Shown: positions 1 to 6,432 of the stretch, piece by piece | Layout of the letters: each line of letters opens with the position of its first letter | Position numbering within the stretch: the stretch's first letter is position 1 | Source of the DNA: an uncultured Collinsella sp. | Lineage (GTDB): Bacteria; Actinomycetota; Coriobacteriia; Coriobacteriales; Coriobacteriaceae | Length of the DNA: 13,258 nt | NCBI GenBank assembly: GCA_958346935.1 | Contig: CATVTM010000056.1 | Span: 1-13,258 of the forward strand | Direction of reading: 5' to 3' | Position numbers and translations under genes: made by a program | The notes under the pieces: generated by a model | Seen by the model: the letters and a program-made list of their open reading frames with translations, nothing else | Told to the model about the DNA's origin: nothing | The model's database searches: none

Positions 1-9
1 TGAATGAAA

Positions 10-34
10 GGGCGCAGACCTTATGGTCGCGCCC
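10..34 (-). terminator. Hairpin terminator downstream of the yqeY-like gene
   Basis: Read on the minus strand, GGGCGC-GACC pairs with GGTC-GCGCCC with one bulged base, and is followed by TTTCATT. It lies about 80 bases past the yqeY-like stop codon and is the best candidate for the end of that transcript. The T-tract is short, so efficiency is uncertain. Confidence 0.5.
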
Positions 35-84
35 TTGAAATTGAACGTCAGATTGCCGCGTGTACGGGTTTGCAGCGTCGAGCC

Positions 85-112
85 GTTACGCGGTTTGGTA
101 AAACCGCGTAAC
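85..112. repeat. 12-bp perfect inverted repeat after the yqeY-like stop
   Basis: GTTACGCGGTTT and AAACCGCGTAAC flank a 4-base GGTA loop, beginning 3 bases past the yqeY-like stop codon. No T-run follows on either strand, so it is not a classical terminator. It could protect the 3' end of the mRNA or be a small dispersed repeat. Confidence 0.6.
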
Positions 113-115
113 AAA

Positions 116-559
116 TTACGCGAGTTTGGCTCCGACGATCTTGGCCGCGGCCGGCTTATCGAAGTTGCCGCCGGTGGCCTTGCCGAGTGCTCCCATAACC
201 TGGCCCATCTGCTTCTTGGACGTGGCGCCCAGCTCGGCGATGACCTGCTCGATCAGGGCCTCGAGCTCCTTGCCCGAAACCTGCGCGGGCAGCAGGCTCT
301 CCAGAATCTTGACCTGCTCGGTCAGGTTGTCGGTACGTTCCTGGTCTGTACCAGCCTTAATGGACATCTCCAGGGTCTCGCTCGTCTGCTTAATCAGACG
401 CTTGATCATGCTGTTGACGTCTTCCTCGGTCACGTCGCGGCGCTCGTTGACCTCAATGTTCTTCACCTCGGCCTTAACCTGGCGAATGATGGACAGGCGG
501 ACCTTGTCCTTGGCCTTCATGGCCGCGATCATTTCCTTCTGCAGCTCTTCGTTGGTCAT
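116..559 (-). CDS. GatB/YqeY domain-containing protein
   Basis: A 147-residue protein that matches the YqeY family over its full length: an N-terminal helical stretch with the AMKAKDK and RLSIIRQ pattern, then the later LLPAQ and KKQMGQVMG segments that recall the tRNA-binding tail domain of GatB. Free-standing YqeY proteins are suspected of tRNA-related roles, but their biochemical activity is not established. The frame opens two codons earlier at a TTG at 565, but the Shine-Dalgarno GAGGAGG (568-574) is only 2 bases from that TTG and 8 bases from the ATG at 559, so the ATG is chosen. The gene follows the peptidyl-prolyl isomerase gene by 54 bases on the same strand and is probably co-transcribed with it. 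Family assignment is confident; function is not. Confidence 0.9.
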   Translation of the reverse strand: MTNEELQKEMIAAMKAKDKVRLSIIRQVKAEVKNIEVNERRDVTEEDVNSMIKRLIKQTSETLEMSIKAGTDQERTDNLTEQVKILESLLPAQVSGKELEALIEQVIAELGATSKKQMGQVMGALGKATGGNFDKPAAAKIVGAKLA

Positions 560-582
560 CTGCAAATCCTCCTCAATAGCTT

Positions 583-608
583 GGGCGGCACTCGTGTGAG
601 CACCGCCC
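583..608 (-). other. Weak hairpin between the PPIase and yqeY-like genes
   Basis: GGGCGG pairs with CCGCCC around an inner CTC/GAG step and a GTGT loop, with a two-by-two internal loop. No T-tract follows on the minus strand, so it is at most an attenuating or processing hairpin in the intercistronic spacer. Confidence 0.35.
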
Positions 609-613
609 CATGA

Positions 614-1837
614 TTACTCAGTCGTCGACGAATCGTCGGTCGAGCTCTTGGTAACGCCCTTCAGGCTGACGTTGTACGGCACGTCCTTGGGCATGGGGTT
701 AACGGTGATGTCGGCGTCTTTCTTGTACTGCTCCAGCCACTCGCTGTACGCGGTGCTGGCCGCCTGCGTCTTCACCACGTTGGAAACGTACTTCTTGATG
801 GCCTTGGGCACCTGCTTGATGTCATCGACTTGATTATCAACGTGGAAGTAGTCGGTGCACTTGATGATGTGGTAGCCGTAGGTCGACTCGACCACGTCGC
901 TCACGTCGCCCTTGTTAAGGCCCTCGAGCGCCGTCTGGTAGCTGTCGACGAAGGTGGTGAGCTTGTCCCAACCCACGTCGCCTTTCTTCTCCTTGGAGCC
1001 GGTGTCCTCGGAGTACTGCTCCACGGCGTCCTCAAAGCTCAGCTCGCCGGAGTTGATCTTGTCCAGGCACTCCTGCGCCTTGGCCTTGGCGGCAGCCTTG
1101 TCCTCGTCGGAGGCGTCGGAATCGACCTTGATCAGGATATTCGACGAACGACGGGCGTCGTTGTAGTTGGACAGGTTCTCATTGATGTAATCGACGATCT
1201 CGCTGTCCTTGGGCTTGCTGGTGGGTGCCACGGCATCCTTGAGCTTCTGCTGCGCCAAGCTCTCCTTGAGCGAATCCTTGTAGGTGTCCTCGGTGTAGCC
1301 GTAGGTCTTGAGGGTCTCCTTAAAGGTCTTGGCGCCGCCCGCGCTCTTGCACGCGTCCTTCCAAGCCTTCTCGACTTCCTCGTCCGAGACGGTCACGCCG
1401 TTCTCCTTCTGCGCCTGCTGAAGCAGAATCTGCTGCGTGTAGGAATCGATGAGCTGCTTGCGGTACTTCTTGGGCGTGAGGTCATTATCGACCAGGTACT
1501 GTGCCCAGTCCTCGTCCTTGGTGTAGCCGTAGGACGTGCGCATGCTCATGATCTGCTTGGTCACGGTGTCCTCGGTGAGGTTGGTGCCGTTGATGGTCGC
1601 AGCCACGCCGCCGGTGAGCTTGTAGCCCGAGCCGGTGTCCTCGGCTTGCGACATCAGGCCGGAGCACGCCATGGCCGAGACGGAAAGCAGCATTGCCAGC
1701 ACGCCGATGACCACCAAAACGATCTTGACGGTCTTGGACACATAGGTCTTGCGCTGCTTCTTACGAGAGCTGGAGGCGGCGCGGGACCGTTGCTCAGGCG
1801 TCGGCGCGGCCTCGGGGTTCTTTTTCTTGTTTGCCAT
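614..1837 (-). CDS. Membrane-anchored parvulin-type peptidyl-prolyl isomerase (SurA/PrsA-like)
   Basis: A 407-residue extracytoplasmic folding factor candidate. A basic, Lys/Arg-rich N-terminus (1-36) precedes one hydrophobic segment (about 37-57). Residues about 78-220 form a charged helical SurA-N-like chaperone region. Residues about 229-332 form a PpiC rotamase domain, with the SNILIK entry strand, the SFEDAVEQYSED segment, GDVGW, and the closing ESTYGYHIIK strand. The C-terminal tail is helical, then Ser/Thr-rich. Proteins of this class assist folding of secreted proteins by isomerising prolyl bonds. Cys58 follows the hydrophobic segment in the context SAMAC, which departs from a standard lipobox, so lipoprotein anchoring is possible but unproven. 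The start is supported by a GAAAGG ribosome-binding site 8 bases upstream of the ATG. The yqeY-like gene follows downstream. Family call is strong; substrates are unknown. Confidence 0.9.
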   Translation of the reverse strand: MANKKKNPEAAPTPEQRSRAASSSRKKQRKTYVSKTVKIVLVVIGVLAMLLSVSAMACSGLMSQAEDTGSGYKLTGGVAATINGTNLTEDTVTKQIMSMRTSYGYTKDEDWAQYLVDNDLTPKKYRKQLIDSYTQQILLQQAQKENGVTVSDEEVEKAWKDACKSAGGAKTFKETLKTYGYTEDTYKDSLKESLAQQKLKDAVAPTSKPKDSEIVDYINENLSNYNDARRSSNILIKVDSDASDEDKAAAKAKAQECLDKINSGELSFEDAVEQYSEDTGSKEKKGDVGWDKLTTFVDSYQTALEGLNKGDVSDVVESTYGYHIIKCTDYFHVDNQVDDIKQVPKAIKKYVSNVVKTQAASTAYSEWLEQYKKDADITVNPMPKDVPYNVSLKGVTKSSTDDSSTTE

Positions 1838-1908
1838 GTTTGGCCTTTCGCATCACGAATCGAACAAACGCCATTGTGTCACAACGCAGCCCCCGCACAC
1901 ACCTGGTG

Positions 1909-2015
1909 CAACTGGGACAGGTTAATCTGCACCATTTTGGTGCAAAGGAGACAGGGCTGGCAGCCAGGGACGTTCCTTTTCTGCCGGCAGTTAGGGACAG
2001 TCCCCAGGTGCCGGC
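1909..2015. repeat. Cluster of short palindromes, REP-like intergenic repeat
   Basis: Several hairpins lie side by side in the 189-base gap between the PPIase and EIIA genes: TGCACCA/TGGTGCA with a 3-base loop (1928-1944), GGCTG/CAGCC (1955-1965), CTGCCGGCAG (1981-1990), and GCCGGCA/TGCCGGC (1983-1989 with 2009-2015) enclosing GGGAC-A-GTCCC (1994-2004). The string GGGACGTTC (1967-1975) recurs in the palindrome at 2511-2564. The build resembles bacterial REP/BIME repeats. No encoded protein or T-run supports a gene or simple terminator here. Confidence 0.55.
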
Positions 2016-2026
2016 TTAGCCCTACC

Positions 2027-2491
2027 TTAGAAGTGACGGCGGATGGCATCGACCATGCCCTGGGGCGTGGTTTGGCCGAGCACGTCGGCTGCGGCGTCGG
2101 TGTCCATAAAGATATTCATAAGCGCCTGAAGCGCCTCGACCTGACCGCCCGGCTCGGCAATGCCTAAGTTGATGATGATCTGCGCCGGCACCGGGGCACC
2201 CATGCCCGCCATGGCGTTAAACGTCACGGGCGCGGCGGGCTTTACCACCGCGATATAGGGCTTGGACACAAATCCCGGGTCGGTATGCGGAATGGCGATA
2301 TTTGCCGCCGGCATGGCAAGACCCGTGGGATAGGCCTCCTCGCGCGTGCGGACGGCGTCAAGCCAGCCGGGCGCAATGTAGCCGCGCGGGGCAAGCTCAC
2401 CCTCGAGCCGCGCAAACACCTCGTCCGGCGTTGCGCACTCCCAATCAAAAAACACCAGCTCAGGCGTAAACAGCGCTTCGTTATCCGCCAT
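2027..2491 (-). CDS. PTS sugar transporter subunit IIA (GatA-like, fructose/mannitol superfamily)
   Basis: A 154-residue cytoplasmic phosphocarrier of the EIIA-2 fold. The signature runs REEAYPTGL followed by IAIPHTDP, where His69 is the expected phosphorylation site that takes phosphate from HPr and passes it to an EIIB domain. The TGL and IPHTD spelling is closest to galactitol-type GatA proteins. The C-terminal half keeps the IIINLGIAEPGGQVEALQ strand-helix expected in the family. No EIIB or EIIC gene is in the window, so this is an orphan EIIA that may serve a permease encoded elsewhere or act as a regulator. The start is backed by a GAGAGGGG ribosome-binding site (2499-2506). A long palindrome ends 19 bases upstream of the ATG. 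Sugar specificity cannot be told from the sequence. Confidence 0.88.
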   Translation of the reverse strand: MADNEALFTPELVFFDWECATPDEVFARLEGELAPRGYIAPGWLDAVRTREEAYPTGLAMPAANIAIPHTDPGFVSKPYIAVVKPAAPVTFNAMAGMGAPVPAQIIINLGIAEPGGQVEALQALMNIFMDTDAAADVLGQTTPQGMVDAIRRHF

Positions 2492-2510
2492 GGGCCCACC
2501 CCTCTCACCC

Positions 2511-2564
2511 AGTCATCGGGGACGTTCTTAAACGACTAGTCATTCAAGAACGTCCCCGATGACT
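2511..2564. repeat. 54-bp near-perfect palindrome upstream of the EIIA gene
   Basis: Arms of 19 bases (2511-2529 and 2546-2564) are exact reverse complements and contain CGGGGACGTTCTT. The 16-base centre contains GACTAGTC, itself palindromic. On the minus strand the centre also pairs almost throughout using two G-T wobbles; on the plus strand those positions are A-C mismatches. The element lies between the purN terminator and the EIIA ribosome-binding site. It is probably a dispersed intergenic repeat that would form a long hairpin in the EIIA leader. Confidence 0.8.
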
Positions 2565-2612
2565 ACACAAAACAAAGGGTGGCCACTCGCGCCTTGGCGC
2601 CAATGACCACCC
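2565..2612 (-). terminator. Rho-independent terminator after purN
   Basis: On the minus strand GGGTGG pairs with CCACCC and the stem continues through GGCGCC/GGCGC around a small loop. It is followed directly by TTTGTTTTG (plus-strand 2568-2576). It begins about 30 bases past the purN stop and should end the purF-purM-purN transcript. Confidence 0.8.
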
Positions 2613-2643
2613 TGACTACTCGGCTAAATTGTACTGTGCGCCA

Positions 2644-3345
2644 CTAGCCGCGGGGCGCATCAATTGCGACCTTGCCGCTCTCCAGCACGTGGACGCGACC
2701 GTCGGCGAGCATCTGCACGACCTCGGGATACAGCACGTGCTCGATCGCGTGGATGTGCTCCTCGAGCGTGTCGACATCCCAGCCTTCCTCGACAGCCAGC
2801 GCGCGCTGGGCGATGATGGGACCGTTGTCGTAGATCTCGTTGGCAAAATGCACGGTCACGCCAGTTACCTTGACGCCGCGCGCAAAGGCGTCATCAATCG
2901 CATGCGCACCGGTAAAGCTCGGCAGCAGCGCCGGATGTAAGTTGACCACGCGGTTGGGAAACGCCGCCAGCAGCGGCGTGTACACCATGCGCATGTAGCC
3001 GGCCATGACCACATACTCGCAGCCGCGCTCGAGAAGCTCGTGCGCGATGATCTCGTCGGCGGCAATAGGGTCGGCATAGACATCCTTGGACAGTGTGAGC
3101 GTCTGGATGCCCGCGCGCTCAGCGCGCTGCAAACCCTTAGCCGAAGGACGGCTCGACACCACAAGCTCAATCGAAGCGTTGAGCTTGCCGGCAGCGATCA
3201 GATCGATCAGCGCCTGCAGGTTGGTACCCGAACCGCTGATGAGCACACCGATCTTGAGCGGCTCGGCCGTATCGGTGCCGGTCGGACGGGTGTAGGGCAC
3301 AAAGCCCAGGCCCTCGGCAGCAGCCATCTGCTCGTTAGCGCTCAT
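2644..3345 (-). CDS. purN: Phosphoribosylglycinamide formyltransferase (GART)
   Basis: PurN transfers a formyl group from 10-formyl-tetrahydrofolate to GAR, the third step of de novo IMP synthesis. The nucleotide-binding start LKIGVLISGSGTNLQ is at residues 30-44. The catalytic triad is recognisable as Asn135 and His137 (in VVNLHPALLP) and Asp173 (in EIYDNGP). The segment YVVMAGYMRM (111-120) is typical. At 233 residues it is about 20 longer than the E. coli enzyme because of a 29-residue N-terminal extension. The only ATG codons ahead of the conserved start are residues 1 and 7, with a GTG at residue 16, so at least part of the extension seems genuine. Its first 11 bases overlap the end of purM and the local ribosome-binding site is weak, which points to translational coupling. 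It is the last gene before the terminator. Confidence 0.96.
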   Translation of the reverse strand: MSANEQMAAAEGLGFVPYTRPTGTDTAEPLKIGVLISGSGTNLQALIDLIAAGKLNASIELVVSSRPSAKGLQRAERAGIQTLTLSKDVYADPIAADEIIAHELLERGCEYVVMAGYMRMVYTPLLAAFPNRVVNLHPALLPSFTGAHAIDDAFARGVKVTGVTVHFANEIYDNGPIIAQRALAVEEGWDVDTLEEHIHAIEHVLYPEVVQMLADGRVHVLESGKVAIDAPRG

Positions 3346-4438
3346 CGGAGTACACGACCTTACCGGAACCCTCGACGCACTCGCCCACGCGGAACGGCTT
3401 CTCGCCCAGCGCGACCAGGGCCTCGGTAACCGCGGCCTCGTCCTCGGGGGCGACGATCAGGCACAGGCCAACGCCCATGTTGAAGGTCTTGCATGCCTCA
3501 TTGGGCGCGAGCTCGGCCTGGCGCGACACGTAGGTGATGACGGGCGGAACGTCCCAGCCCATCTCGGCACCGTTGCGGGTGACCACGGCGTCGACGTCGT
3601 CGGCGAGCGCGCGGTTGAGGTTCTCGGTAATACCGCCGCCAGTGATGTGGGCGATGGCGTGCACGTTGGCGCCGCCGCGGAGCAACTCAAGAATCGGCTT
3701 GACATAGATGCGCGTGGGGGCCAACAGGGCGTCAGCCAGCGAAGCGCCACCGAGCTCCTCGAGCGGGCGGCTCAGCTCCTCGGCCTTAGCGGCGGCCTCG
3801 GGCGTGCCCGGCTTAATACCGTCGACGCCGATGACCTTACGCACGAGCGAGTAGCCGTTGGAGTGCACGCCGGTGGAAGGCAGGCCCAGGATCACGTCGC
3901 CGGGGCGGACATTCGCGGGGTCGAGCATCTTGGGACGATCGACGACGCCCACGGTAAAGCCGGCGAGGTCGTAGTCGGCCGGAGCCATAACGCCCGGGTG
4001 CTCGGCCATCTCGCCGCCCACGAGCGCGCAGCCCGCGAGCTTGCAGCCATCGGCCACGCCCTTGATGATCTTTGCCATGTGCTCGGCCTCGATGTGACCG
4101 ATGGCAACGTAGTCCAGGAAAAACAGCGGCTCGGCGCCCGAAGCCAGAATGTCGTTGACGCACATAGCGACCAGGTCCTGGCCCACCGTCTCGTGACGGT
4201 CCATGATCTGGGCGAGCACGAGCTTGGTGCCCACGCCGTCGGTACCGCTAATCAGAATCGGGTCTTCCATATCCTTAAGCGCGGCGGCCGAGAATAAGCC
4301 ACCAAAGCCACCGATACCGCCGATAACCTCGGGGCGATTGGTGTCCTTGACCATCTGCTTAATAGCGTCAACGGCGCGGCCGCCCTCGGCGGTATCGACG
4401 CCGGCATCCTCATACGTCACATGCTTGCTGTCGCTCAT
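3335..4438 (-). CDS. purM: Phosphoribosylformylglycinamidine cyclo-ligase (AIR synthetase)
   Basis: PurM closes the imidazole ring, converting FGAM to AIR with ATP in the fifth step of purine synthesis. It is a full-length 367-residue protein. Visible family motifs in order: GTDGVGTKL (65-73), VNDI (94-97), GGEMAEHPG (141-149), GVHSNGYSLVR (190-200), HITGGGITENL (264-274) and FNMGVG (319-324). The N-terminal ATP-binding half and the C-terminal AIRS-C half are both present. The start has AGGAAGG shortly upstream of the ATG. It follows purF across a 157-base spacer with two hairpins and overlaps purN by 11 bases. Nothing in the sequence suggests damage. Confidence 0.97.
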   Translation of the reverse strand: MSDSKHVTYEDAGVDTAEGGRAVDAIKQMVKDTNRPEVIGGIGGFGGLFSAAALKDMEDPILISGTDGVGTKLVLAQIMDRHETVGQDLVAMCVNDILASGAEPLFFLDYVAIGHIEAEHMAKIIKGVADGCKLAGCALVGGEMAEHPGVMAPADYDLAGFTVGVVDRPKMLDPANVRPGDVILGLPSTGVHSNGYSLVRKVIGVDGIKPGTPEAAAKAEELSRPLEELGGASLADALLAPTRIYVKPILELLRGGANVHAIAHITGGGITENLNRALADDVDAVVTRNGAEMGWDVPPVITYVSRQAELAPNEACKTFNMGVGLCLIVAPEDEAAVTEALVALGEKPFRVGECVEGSGKVVYSDER

Positions 4439-4462
4439 CTGAGCCTTCCTCTCCCACTACCG

Positions 4463-4481
4463 TGGCGCCGCGCGGGCGCCA
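4463..4481. repeat. 7-bp hairpin in the purF-purM spacer
   Basis: TGGCGCC and GGCGCCA flank a 5-base GCGCG loop. It sits about 24 bases upstream of the purM start, just before its ribosome-binding site, and has no T-tract. It could influence purM translation or message stability. Confidence 0.5.
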
Positions 4482-4508
4482 AACGGTGCTCATAGTTGCG
4501 TTCATTTC

Positions 4509-4533
4509 GGCGTGTGCCATAACAGCACACGCC
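4509..4533. repeat. 9-bp perfect hairpin in the purF-purM spacer
   Basis: GGCGTGTGC and GCACACGCC flank a 7-base loop. Neither strand carries a following T-run, so it is not an obvious terminator. In the purF-purM message it would be a stable intercistronic stem, suitable as an RNA-processing or stabilising site. Confidence 0.6.
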
Positions 4534-4551
4534 GTCATATCAACAAAACAG

Positions 4552-4582
4552 CAGGTAAAACCTACCAGAATAAACCTGTCCC
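4552..4582 (-). repeat. Partial copy of the GGGACAGGTT repeat unit
   Basis: On the minus strand the spacer after purF reads GGGACAGGTTTATTCTG, then a short AGGT-TTT-ACCT hairpin. The plus strand at 1914-1944 reads GGGACAGGTTAATCTG followed by a hairpin with a T-rich loop. The shared order suggests two diverged copies of one short intergenic repeat. Confidence 0.4.
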
Positions 4583-4595
4583 TACATGGCAGGCT

Positions 4596-6266
4596 TTAGG
4601 CCTCGCCGTGCTCCTCTTCCCAGCTGCGGTCGTCGTATTTCTCGACCACGGCGTCGTCGTCAAAGTGCAGCGGCTTATCCAGGTTGCGGGGCTTAAAGCC
4701 CTCCATAAACTTATCGCGGCCAAAGCTCTCGGGAATCGCCACGGGGTAGCGGCCGGTAAAGCACGCATCGCAGTAACCGCCCTTGGGCATGACCTTAAGC
4801 AGGCCCTCGACCGAAAGGAAGGCCAGCGAATCGGCGCCGATATACTCGCAAATCTCGTCGACCGTCTTGTTGGCGCTGATAAGCTGCGACTGCACGTCGG
4901 TATCGATACCGTAGAAGCACGGCCAGATGACCTCGGGCGAGTTGATGCGGATATGAATCTCCTTGGCGCCGGCATTGCGCAGCATCTTGACGAGCTGCAC
5001 CATAGTGGTACCGCGCACGATGGAGTCGTCGATCACGACGAGGCGCTTGCCCTCGATGTTGTCGCGCAGCGGGTTAAGCTTCATGCGCACGCCCATGGCG
5101 CGCAACTCCTGCGTAGGCTCGATAAACGTACGGCCCACGTAGCGGTTCTTGATAAGACCCTCGCCAAAGGGAATACCGCTCTCGTGCGAATACCCCTCCG
5201 CGGGCGGCAGGCCGGAGTCGGGCACGCCGATGACCAGGTCGGCCTCGACGGGCTCCTCATGTGCCAGCTGACGACCCATGTCGTAACGGCAGGCGTAAAC
5301 GCTCTTGCCGTTCATGATGGAGTCGGGACGGGCGAAGTAGACCTGCTCAAAGATGCAGTTGGCGGGCTCTTCGGCTGCAGGCACGCCCTGCTCGGATACC
5401 AGACCCTCGGCGCTGATGCGCAAGATCTCGCCGGGACGAACGTCACGGACGTACTCGGCACCCACGATGTCGAGTGCGCAGGTCTCGGAAGCAACGACCC
5501 AGCCGCCGGCGCGCGTGACACGGACGGCGGAGTCGACCGTCGCGGCGCCGTCCTGCGACGGCAGCTGCGAAACGGATGCGGCATCGGCCTGGTCCAGGCC
5601 CTCGTCCACCAGCTTGCCCAGCACGAGCGGGCGAATGCCGTGCGGATCGCGGAATGCGTAGAGTGCCTGCTCGTTGATGAGCGTCATGGCGTAGCCGCCG
5701 CGCACGAGCTCCATGGTCTTGCGAATGCCCTCACGCAGATGGCCTGTACGCTGAGTAAAGTAGCCGATAAGCTTGGTCGCGACCTCGGAATCCGAATTGG
5801 AGAGGAACGGCACGCCCAGCTCGATCAGCTGGCGGCGCAGCTCGTCGGTGTTGACCAGAGTACCGTTGTGCGCGAGCGCGATAATGACGCTATTGATGGT
5901 AGAGAGGTGCGGCTGCGAGGCTTCCCAGCTCTTGGCGCCGGCGGTGCCATAGCGCACGTGGCCCACGGCCAGCTGGCCGGAGAGCGTCGACAGGTCGGCG
6001 TTGGAGAACACGCGGTCGAGCAGGCCCAGATCCTTGCGGACCATAACCGTGCCGCCATCACCCACGGCGATTCCCGCCGATTCCTGGCCGCGATGCTGCA
6101 GCGCGCGCAGACCAAAGTACGTCAGTCGAGCCACATCGCGATCGGGTGCCCACACACCAAAAATGCCGCATTCCTCATGCAGCTGGTCGGAGTCCAGATC
6201 ATACGTCGACATGGTCTTCACCTGTCCCGCGGCATGCTCGGCCGCGCGGATGGTTTCTTGAGACAT
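4596..6266 (-). CDS. purF: Amidophosphoribosyltransferase (glutamine PRPP amidotransferase)
   Basis: PurF performs the committed step of purine synthesis, making phosphoribosylamine from PRPP and glutamine. At 556 residues it has an N-terminal Ntn-type glutaminase followed by a phosphoribosyltransferase domain. The likely catalytic Cys33 lies in HEECGIFGVW, so a propeptide must be removed. RYGTAG (105-110) and HNGT (133-136) are glutaminase-site motifs. The PRPP loop is LVVIDDSIVRGTT (409-421). Cys304, Cys450, Cys499 and Cys502 (the last two as CDAC) match the four ligands of the [4Fe-4S] cluster in the Bacillus-type enzyme. Two starts are plausible: 6266, with GAGGGG 5 bases upstream (32-residue propeptide), and the ATG at 6212, with AGGTGA upstream (14-residue propeptide, closer to the Bacillus length). 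It leads the purF-purM-purN block. Confidence 0.97.
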   Translation of the reverse strand: MSQETIRAAEHAAGQVKTMSTYDLDSDQLHEECGIFGVWAPDRDVARLTYFGLRALQHRGQESAGIAVGDGGTVMVRKDLGLLDRVFSNADLSTLSGQLAVGHVRYGTAGAKSWEASQPHLSTINSVIIALAHNGTLVNTDELRRQLIELGVPFLSNSDSEVATKLIGYFTQRTGHLREGIRKTMELVRGGYAMTLINEQALYAFRDPHGIRPLVLGKLVDEGLDQADAASVSQLPSQDGAATVDSAVRVTRAGGWVVASETCALDIVGAEYVRDVRPGEILRISAEGLVSEQGVPAAEEPANCIFEQVYFARPDSIMNGKSVYACRYDMGRQLAHEEPVEADLVIGVPDSGLPPAEGYSHESGIPFGEGLIKNRYVGRTFIEPTQELRAMGVRMKLNPLRDNIEGKRLVVIDDSIVRGTTMVQLVKMLRNAGAKEIHIRINSPEVIWPCFYGIDTDVQSQLISANKTVDEICEYIGADSLAFLSVEGLLKVMPKGGYCDACFTGRYPVAIPESFGRDKFMEGFKPRNLDKPLHFDDDAVVEKYDDRSWEEEHGEA

Positions 6267-6307
6267 GGCATCCCCTCAGAGCCTCGTTATTTGGCGTTAC
6301 CTGCCCT

Positions 6308-6313
6308 ATTATA
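6308..6313 (-). promoter_or_regulatory. Candidate -10 element for purF
   Basis: On the minus strand a perfect TATAAT lies 41 bases upstream of the 6266 purF start, giving an expected leader of about 35 bases. No good -35 hexamer is seen at 16-18 bases spacing, so it may need an activator or be weak. Position relative to purF is the main support. Confidence 0.5.
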
Positions 6314-6349
6314 CGCACGGCAAGACAAGCACTCCCGCGCATGAACAGC

Positions 6350-6362
6350 GCTTTTTAAAAGC
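6350..6362. repeat. Short palindrome upstream of the purF -10 element
   Basis: GCTTTT-T-AAAAGC is a perfect 13-base palindrome about 37 bases upstream of the purF -10 element. It could be a regulator-binding site, but nothing beyond symmetry and position supports this. Confidence 0.25.
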
Positions 6363-6415
6363 CCACCGAGCTTATAATCCGTTTTGCAGCCAAACATTTT
6401 ATTGGGCAGCCGTCT

Positions 6416-6432
6416 CGGGACCGACGGTCCCG
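6416..6432. repeat. 7-bp hairpin in the purF / membrane-protein divergent gap
   Basis: CGGGACC and GGTCCCG flank a GAC loop. It lies midway in the 294-base divergent spacer. A second hairpin, CCTGTC/GGCAGG with a TTTT loop and one wobble pair, is at 6499-6514, about 47 bases before the plus-strand start. Neither is followed by a T-run. No convincing promoter for the plus-strand gene was found; a TATAAT at 6373-6378 lacks a -35 partner. Confidence 0.4.

Noticed and set aside
830..2167. 445-codon open frame on the plus strand
   Set aside because: It is antisense to the PPIase gene and runs through the intergenic repeats into the EIIA gene; low-complexity Leu/Val/Gly content and no ribosome-binding site.
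3547..3555. GAACGTCCC, the inverse of the intergenic nonamer, inside purM
   Set aside because: It encodes part of the WDVPP segment of PurM and is explained by codon use, so it is not counted as a repeat copy.
4512..6344. 610-codon open frame on the plus strand
   Set aside because: It lies opposite purF, which has all its catalytic motifs. The translation shows no domain and is rich in His, Val, Asp and Leu as expected for an antisense frame in GC-rich DNA.
6372..6400. TATAATCC string resembling the start of a purine riboswitch, next to purF
   Set aside because: The rest of the purine aptamer (the paired junction and loop segments with CTACC) does not follow on the plus strand, and the string lies on the strand leading away from purF.
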